64,000 nucleotides of DNA from Microlunatus capsulatus (GTDB lineage Bacteria > Actinomycetota > Actinomycetes > Propionibacteriales > Propionibacteriaceae). The notes under the pieces were generated by a model. That model ran no database searches. It saw only the letters and a list, made by a program, of their open reading frames with translations, and was not told the DNA's origin. How positions within the stretch are numbered: position 1 is the first letter of the stretch; each line of letters opens with the position of its first letter. Made by a program: the position numbers and the translations under genes. The stretch spans positions 3,782,001 through 3,846,000 of the forward strand of contig NZ_JAGIOB010000001.1 of the NCBI RefSeq assembly GCF_017876495.1, read 5' to 3'. Shown here piece after piece: positions 1-8,709 of the stretch.

Positions 1-1789
1 GGAAGCCCCGCCGGCCCTCGGCGGCGTGGAAGGTCGCCCCGCCGTCGACCGAGACCTCCACGGCGGCGACGGTGCCGCCGACGTCGCTGGCCGTGCCGGT
101 GACGGTCACGAGGTCTCCAGCGCCGACGCTCGAGCCCGACGCGGGCGAGGTGATGGTGCTGGTCGGCGCCGTCGTGTCGGTGGTCTGCACCGCCGGGGCC
201 AGGTCGCCGGCCCGGGTGGTCGCCTGCGCGCCCATGTCGGCGAGCAGGTTCAGCGTGGCCTGGCGGATCCGCGGGTCGGGTGGCTGGATGTCGAGGCCGT
301 CGTGGTTGCTGTCGAGGCCCCACGCCCACTGCACGCTGCCGCTGGAGAACACGAGGGCCCCGCTCGGAGCCCGGTACTGGGTCAGGTGGTGGGTCGTGGT
401 CCCCGCGACGACGGTGTTGCCGAAGTCGGTGAGCAGCTCTGCGGTCGGACCGGTGGTGGTGGACAGACGCATCAGCCCGGCCGGTCGGAAGCCGTTGTCG
501 ACGTCCTCGTCCGACTCGTAGCCGACGGTGTGGGCGGCCAGGGTGGCGGTATCACCCGCCGGCAGCGAGGCGAGGCTGGTGCTCCGCCACAGCCGGAGCT
601 TCCCCTCCTCGGCGCTGACCTTGATGGCGAGGTCGACGGAGTTGGCCTGGTACTGCGTGCCGAGCAGGCTGTTCTCCGGGCCGCCGCCCAGGTCGCCGAA
701 GCGCGGGTCCCGCCAGGTGGCGGTCGGTGTCACCGGGTCCAGTGCGGTGACCGGACCGTTGTCCTTGTTGGCCCAGGTGTCCTTGTAGCAGACGAGCGTG
801 CGGTTCGGCGTGGCGCTCCCGTCCTGCGACGGCTCCCAGCGGGTCTTCCAGTAGACGTTGTTGCCGCCGAAGAAGGCGAGGTTCACCTTGGCGTCACGGG
901 CGTTCTCGACGTTCTTGCGCTGGTCCGCTGACCAGTACTCGTCGTGCCCGACTGAGAGGAACACCTTGTGCTTGGGGATCAGGGCCGGGTCGACGGAGGT
1001 GTCCTGGCCGGAGACGTAGGAGACGTCGAAACCGTTCTGCTCCAGGTAGCGGATCGTCGGGTACTCGTTGGAGAAGAGGAAGTCCCGGCCGGCGCCGACG
1101 TCCCGCGTGCTGAACGGACGGTTGTAGCTCGCCTTGAACGACCGGCCGTTGGGGCCGCCGTAGTAGAAGTTCGAGCCGCCGTAGGTGTTGTAGGCCTGCC
1201 AGGTCGGGTCGGAGGTCTGGAAGAGCACCTGCGAGGTGTTCCCGTCCTTGCGCACGATGAAGGGGATGTGCGAGCTGCCCCGGCTGCCGTCGGCCCGGAC
1301 GAGGTGGGCGATGTACACCCCGGACACAGCGCTGGTCGGCACGTTCCAGGTGGCCGACACGGCCCACGTGCCGCAGTCGTAGACCTGCGTGGCGTCGTTC
1401 GTGGCGCAGGCGACCTGGTTCTGGGGCAGCGGTGCCGAGGGCCGGATGGTGTCGACGAGTCGGGCGCCCTTGCCCTGGTAGTAGCCCAACCGGTAGATCG
1501 AGATGGAGTAGTCGCGGGAGTCGGTGTCGATCTTGAACTGGACGGGGGAGCCGACGTTGACGCTGATCCTCGTCGCGAAGCCCTGGATCGAGTCGTCGCC
1601 GCGGCCGTCGACGTCCCAGATCTCGCGGTCGGTGCCCAGCTGCTCGTTCTCGCACACGACGACGTTGCCGGTGCAGGCGGCCTGCGCCGTCGACGGCACG
1701 GCGACCAGGGCGGCGGCGAGCAGCGCGAGCCCGATCATCGCGACCAGGAAACGGCGCGATGCGGCCTGCAGGTGCAGCTGTGCGGTCAT
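1..1789 (-). CDS. Secreted N,N-dimethylformamidase beta-subunit-like protein, C-terminus cut by window edge
   Basis: About 596 codons are visible; the gene runs off the left edge, so no stop is present. The ATG at 1789 follows a GGGGGAAG ribosome site. Residues 1-38 form a Sec signal peptide ending STAQA. The body matches the large beta subunit of N,N-dimethylformamidase: SIYRLGYYQGKGAR near residue 95, and the conserved GHDEYWS at 281-287 followed by FFGGNNVYWKTRW. From about residue 545 a threonine/serine linker leads into a bacterial Ig-like domain (TSTITSPASGSSV) that continues past the edge. Dimethylformamidase hydrolyses DMF to dimethylamine and formate, but most actinobacterial secreted members are uncharacterised and the substrate here is unknown. 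No small alpha subunit is seen nearby. Confidence 0.85.
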   Translation of the reverse strand, partial: MTAQLHLQAASRRFLVAMIGLALLAAALVAVPSTAQAACTGNVVVCENEQLGTDREIWDVDGRGDDSIQGFATRISVNVGSPVQFKIDTDSRDYSISIYRLGYYQGKGARLVDTIRPSAPLPQNQVACATNDATQVYDCGTWAVSATWNVPTSAVSGVYIAHLVRADGSRGSSHIPFIVRKDGNTSQVLFQTSDPTWQAYNTYGGSNFYYGGPNGRSFKASYNRPFSTRDVGAGRDFLFSNEYPTIRYLEQNGFDVSYVSGQDTSVDPALIPKHKVFLSVGHDEYWSADQRKNVENARDAKVNLAFFGGNNVYWKTRWEPSQDGSATPNRTLVCYKDTWANKDNGPVTALDPVTPTATWRDPRFGDLGGGPENSLLGTQYQANSVDLAIKVSAEEGKLRLWRSTSLASLPAGDTATLAAHTVGYESDEDVDNGFRPAGLMRLSTTTGPTAELLTDFGNTVVAGTTTHHLTQYRAPSGALVFSSGSVQWAWGLDSNHDGLDIQPPDPRIRQATLNLLADMGAQATTRAGDLAPAVQTTDTTAPTSTITSPASGSSVGAGDLVTVTGTASDVGGTVAAVEVSVDGGATFHAAEGRRGF

Positions 1790-1950
1790 GCTTCCCCCGA
1801 ACTGGTTCCCCGAGGCGGGGAGTGCGGTGGTCCGGACCGACCGGACCGCCGTCGAACCTGGCGTTGCCGCCGGCACCCGGGGGTGCCGTCAGCGGTGAGC
1901 ACGGACGCGTCGTGGAGGCGGTCCGGCCCCTGTGGAGCCGTCGAGCGAGG

Positions 1951-2553
1951 TCAGGCAGCCAAGGTGATCTGGACCGCGTCCGAGGTGGTCTGCTTCGTGT
2001 AGTCCTTGGCCTTCGGGTCGACGAGCGTCACGAACTCGTACTTGAAACCCAGCGTGATGCGGGCGGCGGAGGCGTCGACGGGCGGCACGGCGAAGGTCTG
2101 CTGGTAGCTGTAGGGGAAGGTGACGAGGTAACCCGGCACGAGGTTGGCGGTGTCCACCACGGCGTCCGGGCCGGGCAGGTCGCCGTCGGCGCCGCGCACG
2201 CCGGGTCGCAGGCTGACCCTGGTCAGGTAGATCTTCTGGCCCGGGTCGGCGTTGTTGTTGACCGTGACGGTCACCTCGACCGCCTTCGGCCCCTCGGCCG
2301 TCCACCCCGTCACAGCCGAGGTCGGGGCGTAGGTCACGCTGAAGGTGAGGCGTCCGGACTTGAAGCTCCGCTCGACCGGGCGGTCCTCGAGCTGCACCCC
2401 GAGCTCGGCTGCGGCCGGGGTCGGCCTGGCGGTCGGGGTGGTCGCCGACGAGGCCTCCGCCGCCCCGGACACCGTCACGGGGTCGGGGCTGCAGGCGGCC
2501 AGCACGGCGACGGCCGGCAGCAGCACGGCACAGACAACCTTGCGCATGGCCAT
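1951..2553 (-). CDS. Secreted lipoprotein, DUF4352-like beta-sandwich
   Basis: This 200-residue protein starts MAMRKVV; an alternative start is the ATG two codons later. A hydrophobic stretch ends in the lipobox LAAC at about residues 18-21, so the mature protein should be lipid-anchored outside the membrane. A Thr/Pro/Ala linker follows, then a beta-rich domain with VTVTVNNN and YLTRV near the middle. That pattern resembles the Telomeric-repeat-factor-like DUF4352 domain of actinobacterial lipoproteins. Its role is unknown. It is transcribed away from the LOG-like gene and toward the dimethylformamidase-like gene, 161 nt away, a gap in which I see nothing clear. Confidence 0.7.
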   Translation of the reverse strand: MAMRKVVCAVLLPAVAVLAACSPDPVTVSGAAEASSATTPTARPTPAAAELGVQLEDRPVERSFKSGRLTFSVTYAPTSAVTGWTAEGPKAVEVTVTVNNNADPGQKIYLTRVSLRPGVRGADGDLPGPDAVVDTANLVPGYLVTFPYSYQQTFAVPPVDASAARITLGFKYEFVTLVDPKAKDYTKQTTSDAVQITLAA

Positions 2554-2592
2554 TCCCCCCCGAGAACCGGTCGCATCCCTCGACCGCGACAG

Positions 2593-2598
2593 ACTCTA
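2593..2598 (-). promoter_or_regulatory. -10 box for the lipoprotein gene
   Basis: On the minus strand this reads TAGAGT, about 40 nt before the lipoprotein start codon, which itself follows a G-rich ribosome site. I see no clear -35 box. Confidence 0.35.
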
Positions 2599-2705
2599 GG
2601 ACCTGCGTCGGGGCCCCGTCGGAACTACGGGAAACTCGTGCGCAGGGGTGGAAAGCGACTCTCGACCCGTGTGATCGGGCCGATTTTCACCCCGTGACGG
2701 TGACC

Positions 2706-3797
2706 TCACCCCACCAGTGCCGCCGCCTCCTCGACGGTGTCGACGCAGTGCACGACCGCACCCATCGTCCGTCCCTCGCCGAGCGCCCGCAGCAGGGGCC
2801 AGGCGGGGTAGGTGCGCGTCCAGTACTCGACGCCCACCAGCACCATCGGCGCGACGAGCGAGGCGTCGGCGGCGTAGAAGTTCTCGGTGACGGCCTGGAA
2901 GATCTCCTGGACGGTGCCGGCCTGGCCGGGCAGGTAGACGATGCCGCCCCGGCAGCGGTGCAAGAGGGTGTCCTCGCGCAGCGCGTTGGCGAAGTACTTG
3001 GCGATGCCCGTGGCGAAGACGTTCGTCGGCTCGTGGCCGTAGAACCAGGTGGGCACCGACAGGCTGCGGCCGGCCTCCTCGACCGGCCAGCGCGCGCGGA
3101 CCGCGAGGGCCGCGGACAGCCAGGGGTCCATCGCCGCCCGGTAGGTGGGCGCCGCGGCCAGCAGGTCCAGCGCCGCCGGCAGCGCGTCGGGCCAGGGGCT
3201 GAGGTAGGCGCCGAGGTTGGCCGCCTCCATCGCGCCCGGCCCGCCGCCGGTCAGCACGGTGAGCCCGGCCCGGGCCAGCTCCGCGCCCAGGGCGGCGGCG
3301 GCCGCGTAGCCCGGCTCGCCGCGCTGCAGGGCGTGGCCGCCCATCACCCCGACCAGGCGCCGCGGGTCGGTGCCCGCCGTCGCCTCGTCGAGGGCGTCGG
3401 TCACGGCGTGGTCGTGCAGGGCGGCGGCCAGCGTGTGGTCCAGCGGGGCGGGCGCCGGCACCTTCGACCAGGCGTAGACGGCGGCATCCGGGCTGGCGGC
3501 GTAGGGCCCGTCCCCGAAGAGGGCAGCCGCGTCGTAGAGCGCCGGCCGGTACGGGTCGAAGGGGAGGTCCGGCAGCCGGGGGAACAGCAGGGCGCCGCGC
3601 CGGCGGAGCTCCTCCTCGACGCCGGGGGCGAAGGCGCAGCCCAGCAGGACGGCGCCGCGGGGGTCGTGCGCCAGCAGCTCCGCCGAGCGTCCGGTGAGGT
3701 CGAGGGACTGCACCACCCAGCCGCTCATCCGGGCGGCGGCGCGGCTGCGGGCGTCGAAGTCGGTCAGCGAGTCGATCTCGACGAGGCGGCGCGTCAT
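2706..3797 (-). CDS. LOG-family-like Rossmann-fold nucleotide-binding protein
   Basis: 363 residues, well above the roughly 190 of a plain LOG (cytokinin riboside monophosphate phosphoribohydrolase). The extra length is an N-terminal extension of about 140 residues. The Rossmann core begins near residue 150 (VGVMGGHA), followed by TVLTGGGPGAMEAAN and, near residue 290, YLPGQAGTVQEIFQ. Classical LOG enzymes carry PGGxGTxxE here; this protein has PGQAGTxxE, so the second glycine is replaced by glutamine. The fold call is firm, the enzymatic activity is not. It diverges from the aldo/keto reductase gene across 61 nt, and a CAGGAT box lies 8 nt before the ATG, so its mRNA may be leaderless. Confidence 0.75.
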   Translation of the reverse strand: MTRRLVEIDSLTDFDARSRAAARMSGWVVQSLDLTGRSAELLAHDPRGAVLLGCAFAPGVEEELRRRGALLFPRLPDLPFDPYRPALYDAAALFGDGPYAASPDAAVYAWSKVPAPAPLDHTLAAALHDHAVTDALDEATAGTDPRRLVGVMGGHALQRGEPGYAAAAALGAELARAGLTVLTGGGPGAMEAANLGAYLSPWPDALPAALDLLAAAPTYRAAMDPWLSAALAVRARWPVEEAGRSLSVPTWFYGHEPTNVFATGIAKYFANALREDTLLHRCRGGIVYLPGQAGTVQEIFQAVTENFYAADASLVAPMVLVGVEYWTRTYPAWPLLRALGEGRTMGAVVHCVDTVEEAAALVG

Positions 3798-3846
3798 GGT
3801 GCGCCGATCCTGCCAGCCGCTGTGGCCCGTCGCGGCGCGCGGGACC

Positions 3847-3852
3847 TACGCT
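3847..3852 (+). promoter_or_regulatory. Leaderless-type -10 box of the aldo/keto reductase gene
   Basis: TACGCT stands 6 nt before the GTG start at 3859, with no Shine-Dalgarno sequence between. The transcript should begin at or next to the start codon. Confidence 0.5.
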
Positions 3853-3858
3853 CACCGG

Positions 3859-4851
3859 GTGGAGACGAACATCTTGGGCAAGACGGAACGGCCGGTCTCG
3901 GTCATCGGCCTCGGCACCTGGCAGCTGGGCGGGGACTGGGGCGAGGTGAGCGAGTCCGACGCCCTCGCTCTGCTGGAGGCGTCGGTGGAGGCGGGCGTCA
4001 CCGTGCTCGACACCGCCGACGTCTACGGCGACGGGCGCAGCGAGCAGCTGATCGGGCGGTTCCTGGGCGACCACGCCGACCTCGACCTCACCGTGATGAC
4101 GAAGATGGGCCGCCGCGTCGACCAGGTGCCAGAGAACTACACCCTGGAGAACTTCCGGGCCTGGACCGACCGCTCGCGGCGCAACCTCGGGGTCGACCAG
4201 CTGGACCTCGTCCAGCTGCACTGCCCGCCCACCTCGGTCTACTCCCACGACGCCGTCTACGACGCGCTCGACACCCTGGTCGCCGACGGCGCCATCGCGC
4301 ACTACGGCGTCAGCGTCGAGACCTGCGACGAGGCGCTCACCGCGATCTCGCGCCGGGGCACCGCGACCGTCCAGATCATCCTCAACGCCTTCCGGCTCAA
4401 GCCGCTGGAGTACGTGCTGCCCGCGGCGCAGGAGGCCGGCGTCGGGATCATCGCCCGGGTGCCGCTGGCCAGCGGCCTGCTCAGCGGGAAGTACACGGCG
4501 GACACGCAGTTCGACGCGAGCGACCACCGCAGCTACAACCGCGACGGCTCGGCCTTCGACATCGGCGAGACCTTCTCCGGCGTCGACTACGAGACCGGGG
4601 TGGCCGCCGCCGTCGAGTTCTCCGAGCTCGTCGCGGCGCTGCCGTTCGAGGTCTCCCCGGCGCAGGCCGCGCTGGCCTGGGTGGCCCAGCAGCCGGGCGT
4701 CAGCACCGTCATCCCCGGTGCCCGCACCGTCGAGCAGGCCCGCGGCAACGCGGCCGCGGGCTCGTTCGCGAAGCTGCCCGAGGAGTTCCTGGGCGCGGTC
4801 GCCGACCTGTACGACCGGCGGATCCGCGCCCAGGTGCACGCCCGCTGGTGA
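3859..4851 (+). CDS. Aldo/keto reductase
   Basis: 330 residues, the usual size for an NADP(H)-dependent (beta/alpha)8 aldo/keto reductase. The GTG at 3859 begins VETNILGKTERPVSVIGLG; the reading frame is open further upstream but those residues are not family-like, and the -10 box at 3847-3852 fits this start. Catalytic tetrad residues are visible: Asp and Tyr in DTADVYGDGRSE, Lys in VMTKMGR, and His in LVQLHCPP. The C-terminal cofactor-binding segment is STVIPGARTVEQARGN. The relatives are broad-range aldehyde/ketone reductases, and the substrate cannot be told. It converges with the HtrA-like gene, 21 nt away. Confidence 0.9.
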   Translation: METNILGKTERPVSVIGLGTWQLGGDWGEVSESDALALLEASVEAGVTVLDTADVYGDGRSEQLIGRFLGDHADLDLTVMTKMGRRVDQVPENYTLENFRAWTDRSRRNLGVDQLDLVQLHCPPTSVYSHDAVYDALDTLVADGAIAHYGVSVETCDEALTAISRRGTATVQIILNAFRLKPLEYVLPAAQEAGVGIIARVPLASGLLSGKYTADTQFDASDHRSYNRDGSAFDIGETFSGVDYETGVAAAVEFSELVAALPFEVSPAQAALAWVAQQPGVSTVIPGARTVEQARGNAAAGSFAKLPEEFLGAVADLYDRRIRAQVHARW

Positions 4852-4872
4852 GCTCCGGCGGACCCGGCCGCC

Positions 4873-6078
4873 TCAGGCGGTCGGGCTCGCCGCCAGTGTG
4901 ACCTCCGCGGTGCGGGTGGTGCCGTCGGCCCCGGTCCAGGTCACCGCGACCCGGTCACCGACGGCGCGGCCCTCGAGTGCGCTGCTCAGGTCCGCGGCCG
5001 AGGCGACGGCGTCGCCGTCGACAGCGGTGATGGTGTCCCCGGCCGCAAGCCCGGCAGCCTCGGCGGGGGAGCCCGCGACCACGCCCACGACGGACGCCCC
5101 GCCGGCGGTCGCGGCCAGGGTGCCCCGGCCCCAGCCCCAGGCCGCGCCCGGGTAGCCGGTCGCGGTGTCGGTGACCTGGACGCCGAGGAAGGGCGAGGCC
5201 CCGACCTGCACGGTCGCGCTCGCGCGGCCGCTGGTGATCTGCTCGACGACGGCCAGCGCGTCCTCGACGGGCACCGCGTAGCCGTCGATCTCGCCGCCGC
5301 TGGAGGCGGCCGTGTCGAGGCCGACGACCTCGCCCTCGGCGTCGAGCAGGGGGCCGCCCGAGTCCCCGGGCACGACGTCGGCGTCGGTCTCGACGAGGCC
5401 GGTGAGCTCCTCCGAGGCCACGGAGCCCTCGGCGGCGGTGGTGATCGAGGCGTCGAGGGCGGTGACCGTGCCGTCGGCGGCGGTCAGGGTGCCGGTGCCG
5501 CCGGCGTTGCCCACGGCGGTGACGGCGTCGCCGACCGCGAGCGCGTCGTCGTCCAACGCGGCGGTCGTCAGGCCGCTGGCGCGGTCCAGCCGGAGCAGGG
5601 CGACGTCAGCCACGGCGCTGTGGCCCACCACCTCGGCGGGATAGCTGCGGCCGGTGCTGGCGACGGTGACCCGGATGGCGGTCGCGCCCTCGACCACGTG
5701 GTAGTTCGTGAGGACCTCGCCGTCGGCGGTCAGCACGATGCCCGTGCCCGCCCCGGCCGCGCCCTCGTCGCCGAGCTCGGTGTCGACCAGCACGACCCCG
5801 GTGGACTCGGCGTCGGTCGCCGGGTCGGAGTCGACCGCGGTGCTGGTGGTCCCCGCAGCCGTCCCGGAGCCGTCCGCGGAGCCGGGGCCGGTCCAGCTGC
5901 CGCCGCCGCCCGGTCCGCGGCCCCACGCCACCGGGACGACGACACCGGCCGGCGCCACCACGGCAGCGGCGGCGGCCCCCGACGCCGACGCGGCGACCGG
6001 GAGGCCTCCCAGCCCCACGGTCGCCGTCAGGGCGGTCGCCGCCGCCACCCGTCGTACCCATCCGTACCTGCGCCCCAT
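4873..6078 (-). CDS. HtrA-like trypsin-fold serine protease with PDZ domain, secreted
   Basis: 401 residues from the ATG at 6078, chosen because GGGAGGA lies 5 nt upstream; an earlier in-frame ATG at 6117 lacks this. A basic n-region and hydrophobic stretch (residues 1-35) form a signal peptide or anchor, followed by a Gly/Ser/Thr-rich linker of about 70 residues. The protease domain shows the full triad: His in LTNYHVVEG, Asp in ADVALLRLD and Ser in PGDSGGPLLD. A PDZ domain follows, with GVVAGSPAEAAGLAAGDTIT near the C-terminus. Such S1C proteases usually act in envelope protein quality control. It converges with the aldo/keto reductase gene, and an 18-bp palindrome sits just upstream of its ribosome site. 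Confidence 0.88.
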   Translation of the reverse strand: MGRRYGWVRRVAAATALTATVGLGGLPVAASASGAAAAAVVAPAGVVVPVAWGRGPGGGGSWTGPGSADGSGTAAGTTSTAVDSDPATDAESTGVVLVDTELGDEGAAGAGTGIVLTADGEVLTNYHVVEGATAIRVTVASTGRSYPAEVVGHSAVADVALLRLDRASGLTTAALDDDALAVGDAVTAVGNAGGTGTLTAADGTVTALDASITTAAEGSVASEELTGLVETDADVVPGDSGGPLLDAEGEVVGLDTAASSGGEIDGYAVPVEDALAVVEQITSGRASATVQVGASPFLGVQVTDTATGYPGAAWGWGRGTLAATAGGASVVGVVAGSPAEAAGLAAGDTITAVDGDAVASAADLSSALEGRAVGDRVAVTWTGADGTTRTAEVTLAASPTA

Positions 6079-6097
6079 GGTGTTCCTCCCGCTGATC

Positions 6098-6115
6098 GGC
6101 TCGAGGTCTCGAGCC
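6098..6115 (-). promoter_or_regulatory. Perfect palindrome upstream of the HtrA-like gene
   Basis: GGCTCGAG, a 2-nt centre and CTCGAGCC form an 18-bp palindrome ending 20 nt before the start codon. It could be an operator for a dimeric repressor or a 5'-UTR hairpin. Confidence 0.4.
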
Positions 6116-6153
6116 AACCGCGGGCGCCGGTGAGAGGGATGGGCGTCGCCTGT

Positions 6154-6174
6154 GCGCCGGCCATGAGCCGGCGC
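6154..6174 (-). terminator. Hairpin terminator after the DUF805 gene
   Basis: GCGCCGGC, the loop CATGA and GCCGGCGC form a perfect 8-bp stem just past the DUF805 stop codon on the minus strand. There is no U-run, which is common in high-GC actinobacteria. Confidence 0.45.
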
Positions 6175-6180
6175 GCGTCC

Positions 6181-7101
6181 TCAGCCCTGGTAGTAGCCCC
6201 CGCCGACCGGCTGCCGGTCGTAGCGGGCGCCCTCGGGCTTCGACGGCAGGACCATGAGCACGAGGACCACGATGCCGCCAACGGAGGGGACGAGGCTCAG
6301 CAGGTAGAGCCAGCCGCTGAAGCCGCCGTCGTGCAGCCGGCGCACGGCCACCGCGATGCTGGGGACGATCGTCGCCAGGAACACCAGGATCCCGATCACC
6401 AGGATGACGGCCGCCCCGGCCGGGAAGTCGGAGCTCCCGTTCTCGCTGGCCACGCCGACCGACACCAGGAACGGCACGTAGAGCAGGAGCCCCACGATGG
6501 TGTACGCCAGGGTGAACCACCAGTACTCGCTGCGGCTGGCGCGGCCGTCGAAGCGCGCGTACTTCTGGAAGGCCCGCTTGACCGCGTCAACCGGTCCGAT
6601 GCCGTACCAGGGCTGGTCGAGGGTGGGCGTGCCGCCCTGCTGCGCGGGCCAGGCGGAGCCGTAGTCGGGCTGGCCGTAGGCGTTCTGCTGGTAGGGGTTC
6701 TGGCCGTAGGGGTCCTGCCCGTGGCCCTGCGGCTGCCCGTACGCCTGCTGCCCGTACCCCTGCTGGCCGTACCCCTGCTGACCGGAGGCCTGCTGCTCGT
6801 AGCCCTGCTGCGGGTAGCCGCCCTGCTCGCCCTGCGCCGGGTACGGCTGCTGCCCGTAGCCCTGCGGGGACTGGCCCCAGGCCTGCGGGTCGGACGCCGA
6901 CGACGCCGAGCCCGGCTGCCCGTAGGGGGTCGCGCCCGACGACGGCTGCGCGTACCCACCCTGGCCGGCGCCCGGCGCCCCGTACCCGCCCTGGTCGTAC
7001 GCCCCGTGCGGCTGCTGGTCGCCCGGCTGCTGGGGCTGCTGCGGCTGCGGCGACCCGTCGCCCGTCGAACCGTCGTGCGTCTCGTGCCCTGGGTGGCTCA
7101 C
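6181..7101 (-). CDS. DUF805 membrane protein with Q/G/Y-rich N-terminus
   Basis: 306 residues in two parts. The first 165 are dominated by Gln, Gly, Tyr, Pro and Ser in loose repeats of the type [12 protein letters not shown]. The second part is a DUF805 domain: the hallmark [14 protein letters not shown] near residue 195, then three or four hydrophobic segments and the conserved [16 protein letters not shown]805 proteins are inner-membrane proteins of unknown function. Disordered Q/G-rich cytoplasmic heads occur on several actinobacterial membrane proteins. A minus-strand TACGGT box at 7159-7164 may be its promoter, giving a 5' leader of about 50 nt. Confidence 0.88.
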   Translation of the reverse strand: MSHPGHETHDGSTGDGSPQPQQPQQPGDQQPHGAYDQGGYGAPGAGQGGYAQPSSGATPYGQPGSASSASDPQAWGQSPQGYGQQPYPAQGEQGGYPQQGYEQQASGQQGYGQQGYGQQAYGQPQGHGQDPYGQNPYQQNAYGQPDYGSAWPAQQGGTPTLDQPWYGIGPVDAVKRAFQKYARFDGRASRSEYWWFTLAYTIVGLLLYVPFLVSVGVASENGSSDFPAGAAVILVIGILVFLATIVPSIAVAVRRLHDGGFSGWLYLLSLVPSVGGIVVLVLMVLPSKPEGARYDRQPVGGGYYQG

Positions 7102-7216
7102 GTCCGTCGTCCTGTCCCTCGTCGTCGGCCCGGGCGCCTGCCGCCCGGTCGGCCACCCACCGTAGTGCTCCGCGGGGGCGCGCAGGGCTGATCCGCGCGC
7201 GACTCCCGCTCCGCGG

Positions 7217-8614
7217 TCAGGCCCAGGTGCCCGTGGACAGCCCGGCGAAGCCCGGCCGGTGCAGGGGCACCGTGAGCCAGCGGCCCTCCGCGCGCAGGCT
7301 CGCCCGGTCGACCTCGACCACGAGCCGGTGCGGGGTCTGCAGGAGGACCAGCTGCACCACCAGCCGGTCGCCGGCGAGCGATCCGCTGGCGGCCACGACC
7401 AGCCGGCGCTCGCCCAGGGCGACCTCGGACCGGACCCACCGGCCGTCGCCGCAGCGCACGGGCAGCCGGGCGCCGTCCTCCACCAGCGTCAGCGTCCAGC
7501 CGCCGTCGGCTTCGTCCTCGACCGCGGCGACCTCCACCTCGGCCGCCGCCTCGGGTGCGGCCGTGCCCAGCAGACCGCCCCCGTCGGCCGGCAGGGCCAG
7601 CCCGGCGAGGCGGTCGGCGAGGGCAGCGTCCTCGTCGGGGGTGGGGGCGTCGACGCCGGGCAGCAGGTGGTCCCAGACGGTGTCGATGAGGCCCTGCATG
7701 TTCTCGGTCTGCGCGGTGGTGACGACGACGAGGTCCTGCTCCGGCAGCACCAGGCAGAACTGGCCGTAGGCGCCGTCGCCCCGGTACCCGTGCCGGGAGC
7801 GCCACAGCTGGTAGCCGTAGCCCTGCTGCCAGTCCGGGTTCGGCTCGGCCGGGTTGGGGGTGTGCACGGCGCTGGCGTCGGCGACCCAGCCTTCCGGCAG
7901 CAGCCGCTCGCCCCGCCAGACGCCGTCGTCGAGGTACAGCTGGCCGAAGCGGGCGAGGTCCTCGGTCCGCAGGTGGAGCCCGCTGAACCCCAGCTCGCGG
8001 CCCTGGGGGCGCTGGTGCCAGTAGCCGGGGCCGATGCCCAGCGGGTCGAGCAGCCGCGGCCGCAGGTAGCCGAGCAGCGTCTGCCCGGTGACCCGCTGCA
8101 CGATCGCGCCCAGCACGTAGGTGGCGCCGTTGTTGTAGCAGAACACCGACCCCGGGTCCTGCTCCGGCGCGAGCCCGAGGAACGCGCGGACCGGCTCCTC
8201 CGGGTCGAGGGTGACGACCCGGTCCAGGGTGTCCTCGACGTGGCCCGAGGCCATCGCGGCGACGTGCCGGACCAGCATCGCGCGGCTCCGCTCGTCGACG
8301 GCGGCGTCGGCCAGCTCGGGGAAGTAGGACACGACCGGCTCGTCGAAGGACAGCAGGCCCTCGGCCGCGGCGAGGCCGGCGGCGGTGGCGGTGAAGCTCT
8401 TGCTCAACGAGTAGAGCAGGTGCGCCTCGTCGGGGCCGTAGGGCGCCCACCAGCCCTCGGCCACGACGTGCCCGTGCCGCAGCACCATGAGGCTGTGCAG
8501 CTCGAGGTCGGGCGCAGCCTCGACGGCGTCGAGCAGGGCGCCGATGCCGGCGCTGGACACCCCCTGCGCGCTCGGGGTGCTGCGGGGGAGGGCCGGGGCG
8601 TCGTCGACGGGCAT
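7217..8614 (-). CDS. Beta-lactamase-fold serine hydrolase (class C / esterase type)
   Basis: 465 residues. The catalytic SxxK is S69-L-S-K72 ([11 protein letters not shown]), and the second element YxN is in FCYNNGATY near residue 160. A His-containing third element lies further on. The absence of a signal peptide and the wording of the motifs (family beta-lactamase PF00144) favour a cytoplasmic esterase, D-aminopeptidase-like or amidase-like enzyme over a drug-resistance enzyme. The last 120 residues form a separate beta-rich C-terminal part. It diverges from dxr across 95 nt and has a leaderless-type -10 box, so it is regulated apart from the dxr operon. Confidence 0.85.
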   Translation of the reverse strand: MPVDDAPALPRSTPSAQGVSSAGIGALLDAVEAAPDLELHSLMVLRHGHVVAEGWWAPYGPDEAHLLYSLSKSFTATAAGLAAAEGLLSFDEPVVSYFPELADAAVDERSRAMLVRHVAAMASGHVEDTLDRVVTLDPEEPVRAFLGLAPEQDPGSVFCYNNGATYVLGAIVQRVTGQTLLGYLRPRLLDPLGIGPGYWHQRPQGRELGFSGLHLRTEDLARFGQLYLDDGVWRGERLLPEGWVADASAVHTPNPAEPNPDWQQGYGYQLWRSRHGYRGDGAYGQFCLVLPEQDLVVVTTAQTENMQGLIDTVWDHLLPGVDAPTPDEDAALADRLAGLALPADGGGLLGTAAPEAAAEVEVAAVEDEADGGWTLTLVEDGARLPVRCGDGRWVRSEVALGERRLVVAASGSLAGDRLVVQLVLLQTPHRLVVEVDRASLRAEGRWLTVPLHRPGFAGLSTGTWA

Positions 8615-8620
8615 GGCGCG

Positions 8621-8626
8621 ACCCTA
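8621..8626 (-). promoter_or_regulatory. Leaderless-type -10 box of the beta-lactamase-fold gene
   Basis: On the minus strand TAGGGT is followed by 6 nt and then the ATG at 8614. No ribosome site is present. Confidence 0.5.
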
Positions 8627-8709
8627 GCCGCGGCCGCTGACAGCGCCGGGGCCCGGGTGCGGCGCCGCGGGCACCGGGCGGGCCGGCCCCGGTAGGGCAC
8701 ACTGACCCC

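Noticed and set aside
7217-8614. True antibiotic-resistance beta-lactamase
   Set aside because: There is no signal peptide and the motifs fit the broad PF00144 esterase/peptidase group, so resistance is not claimed.
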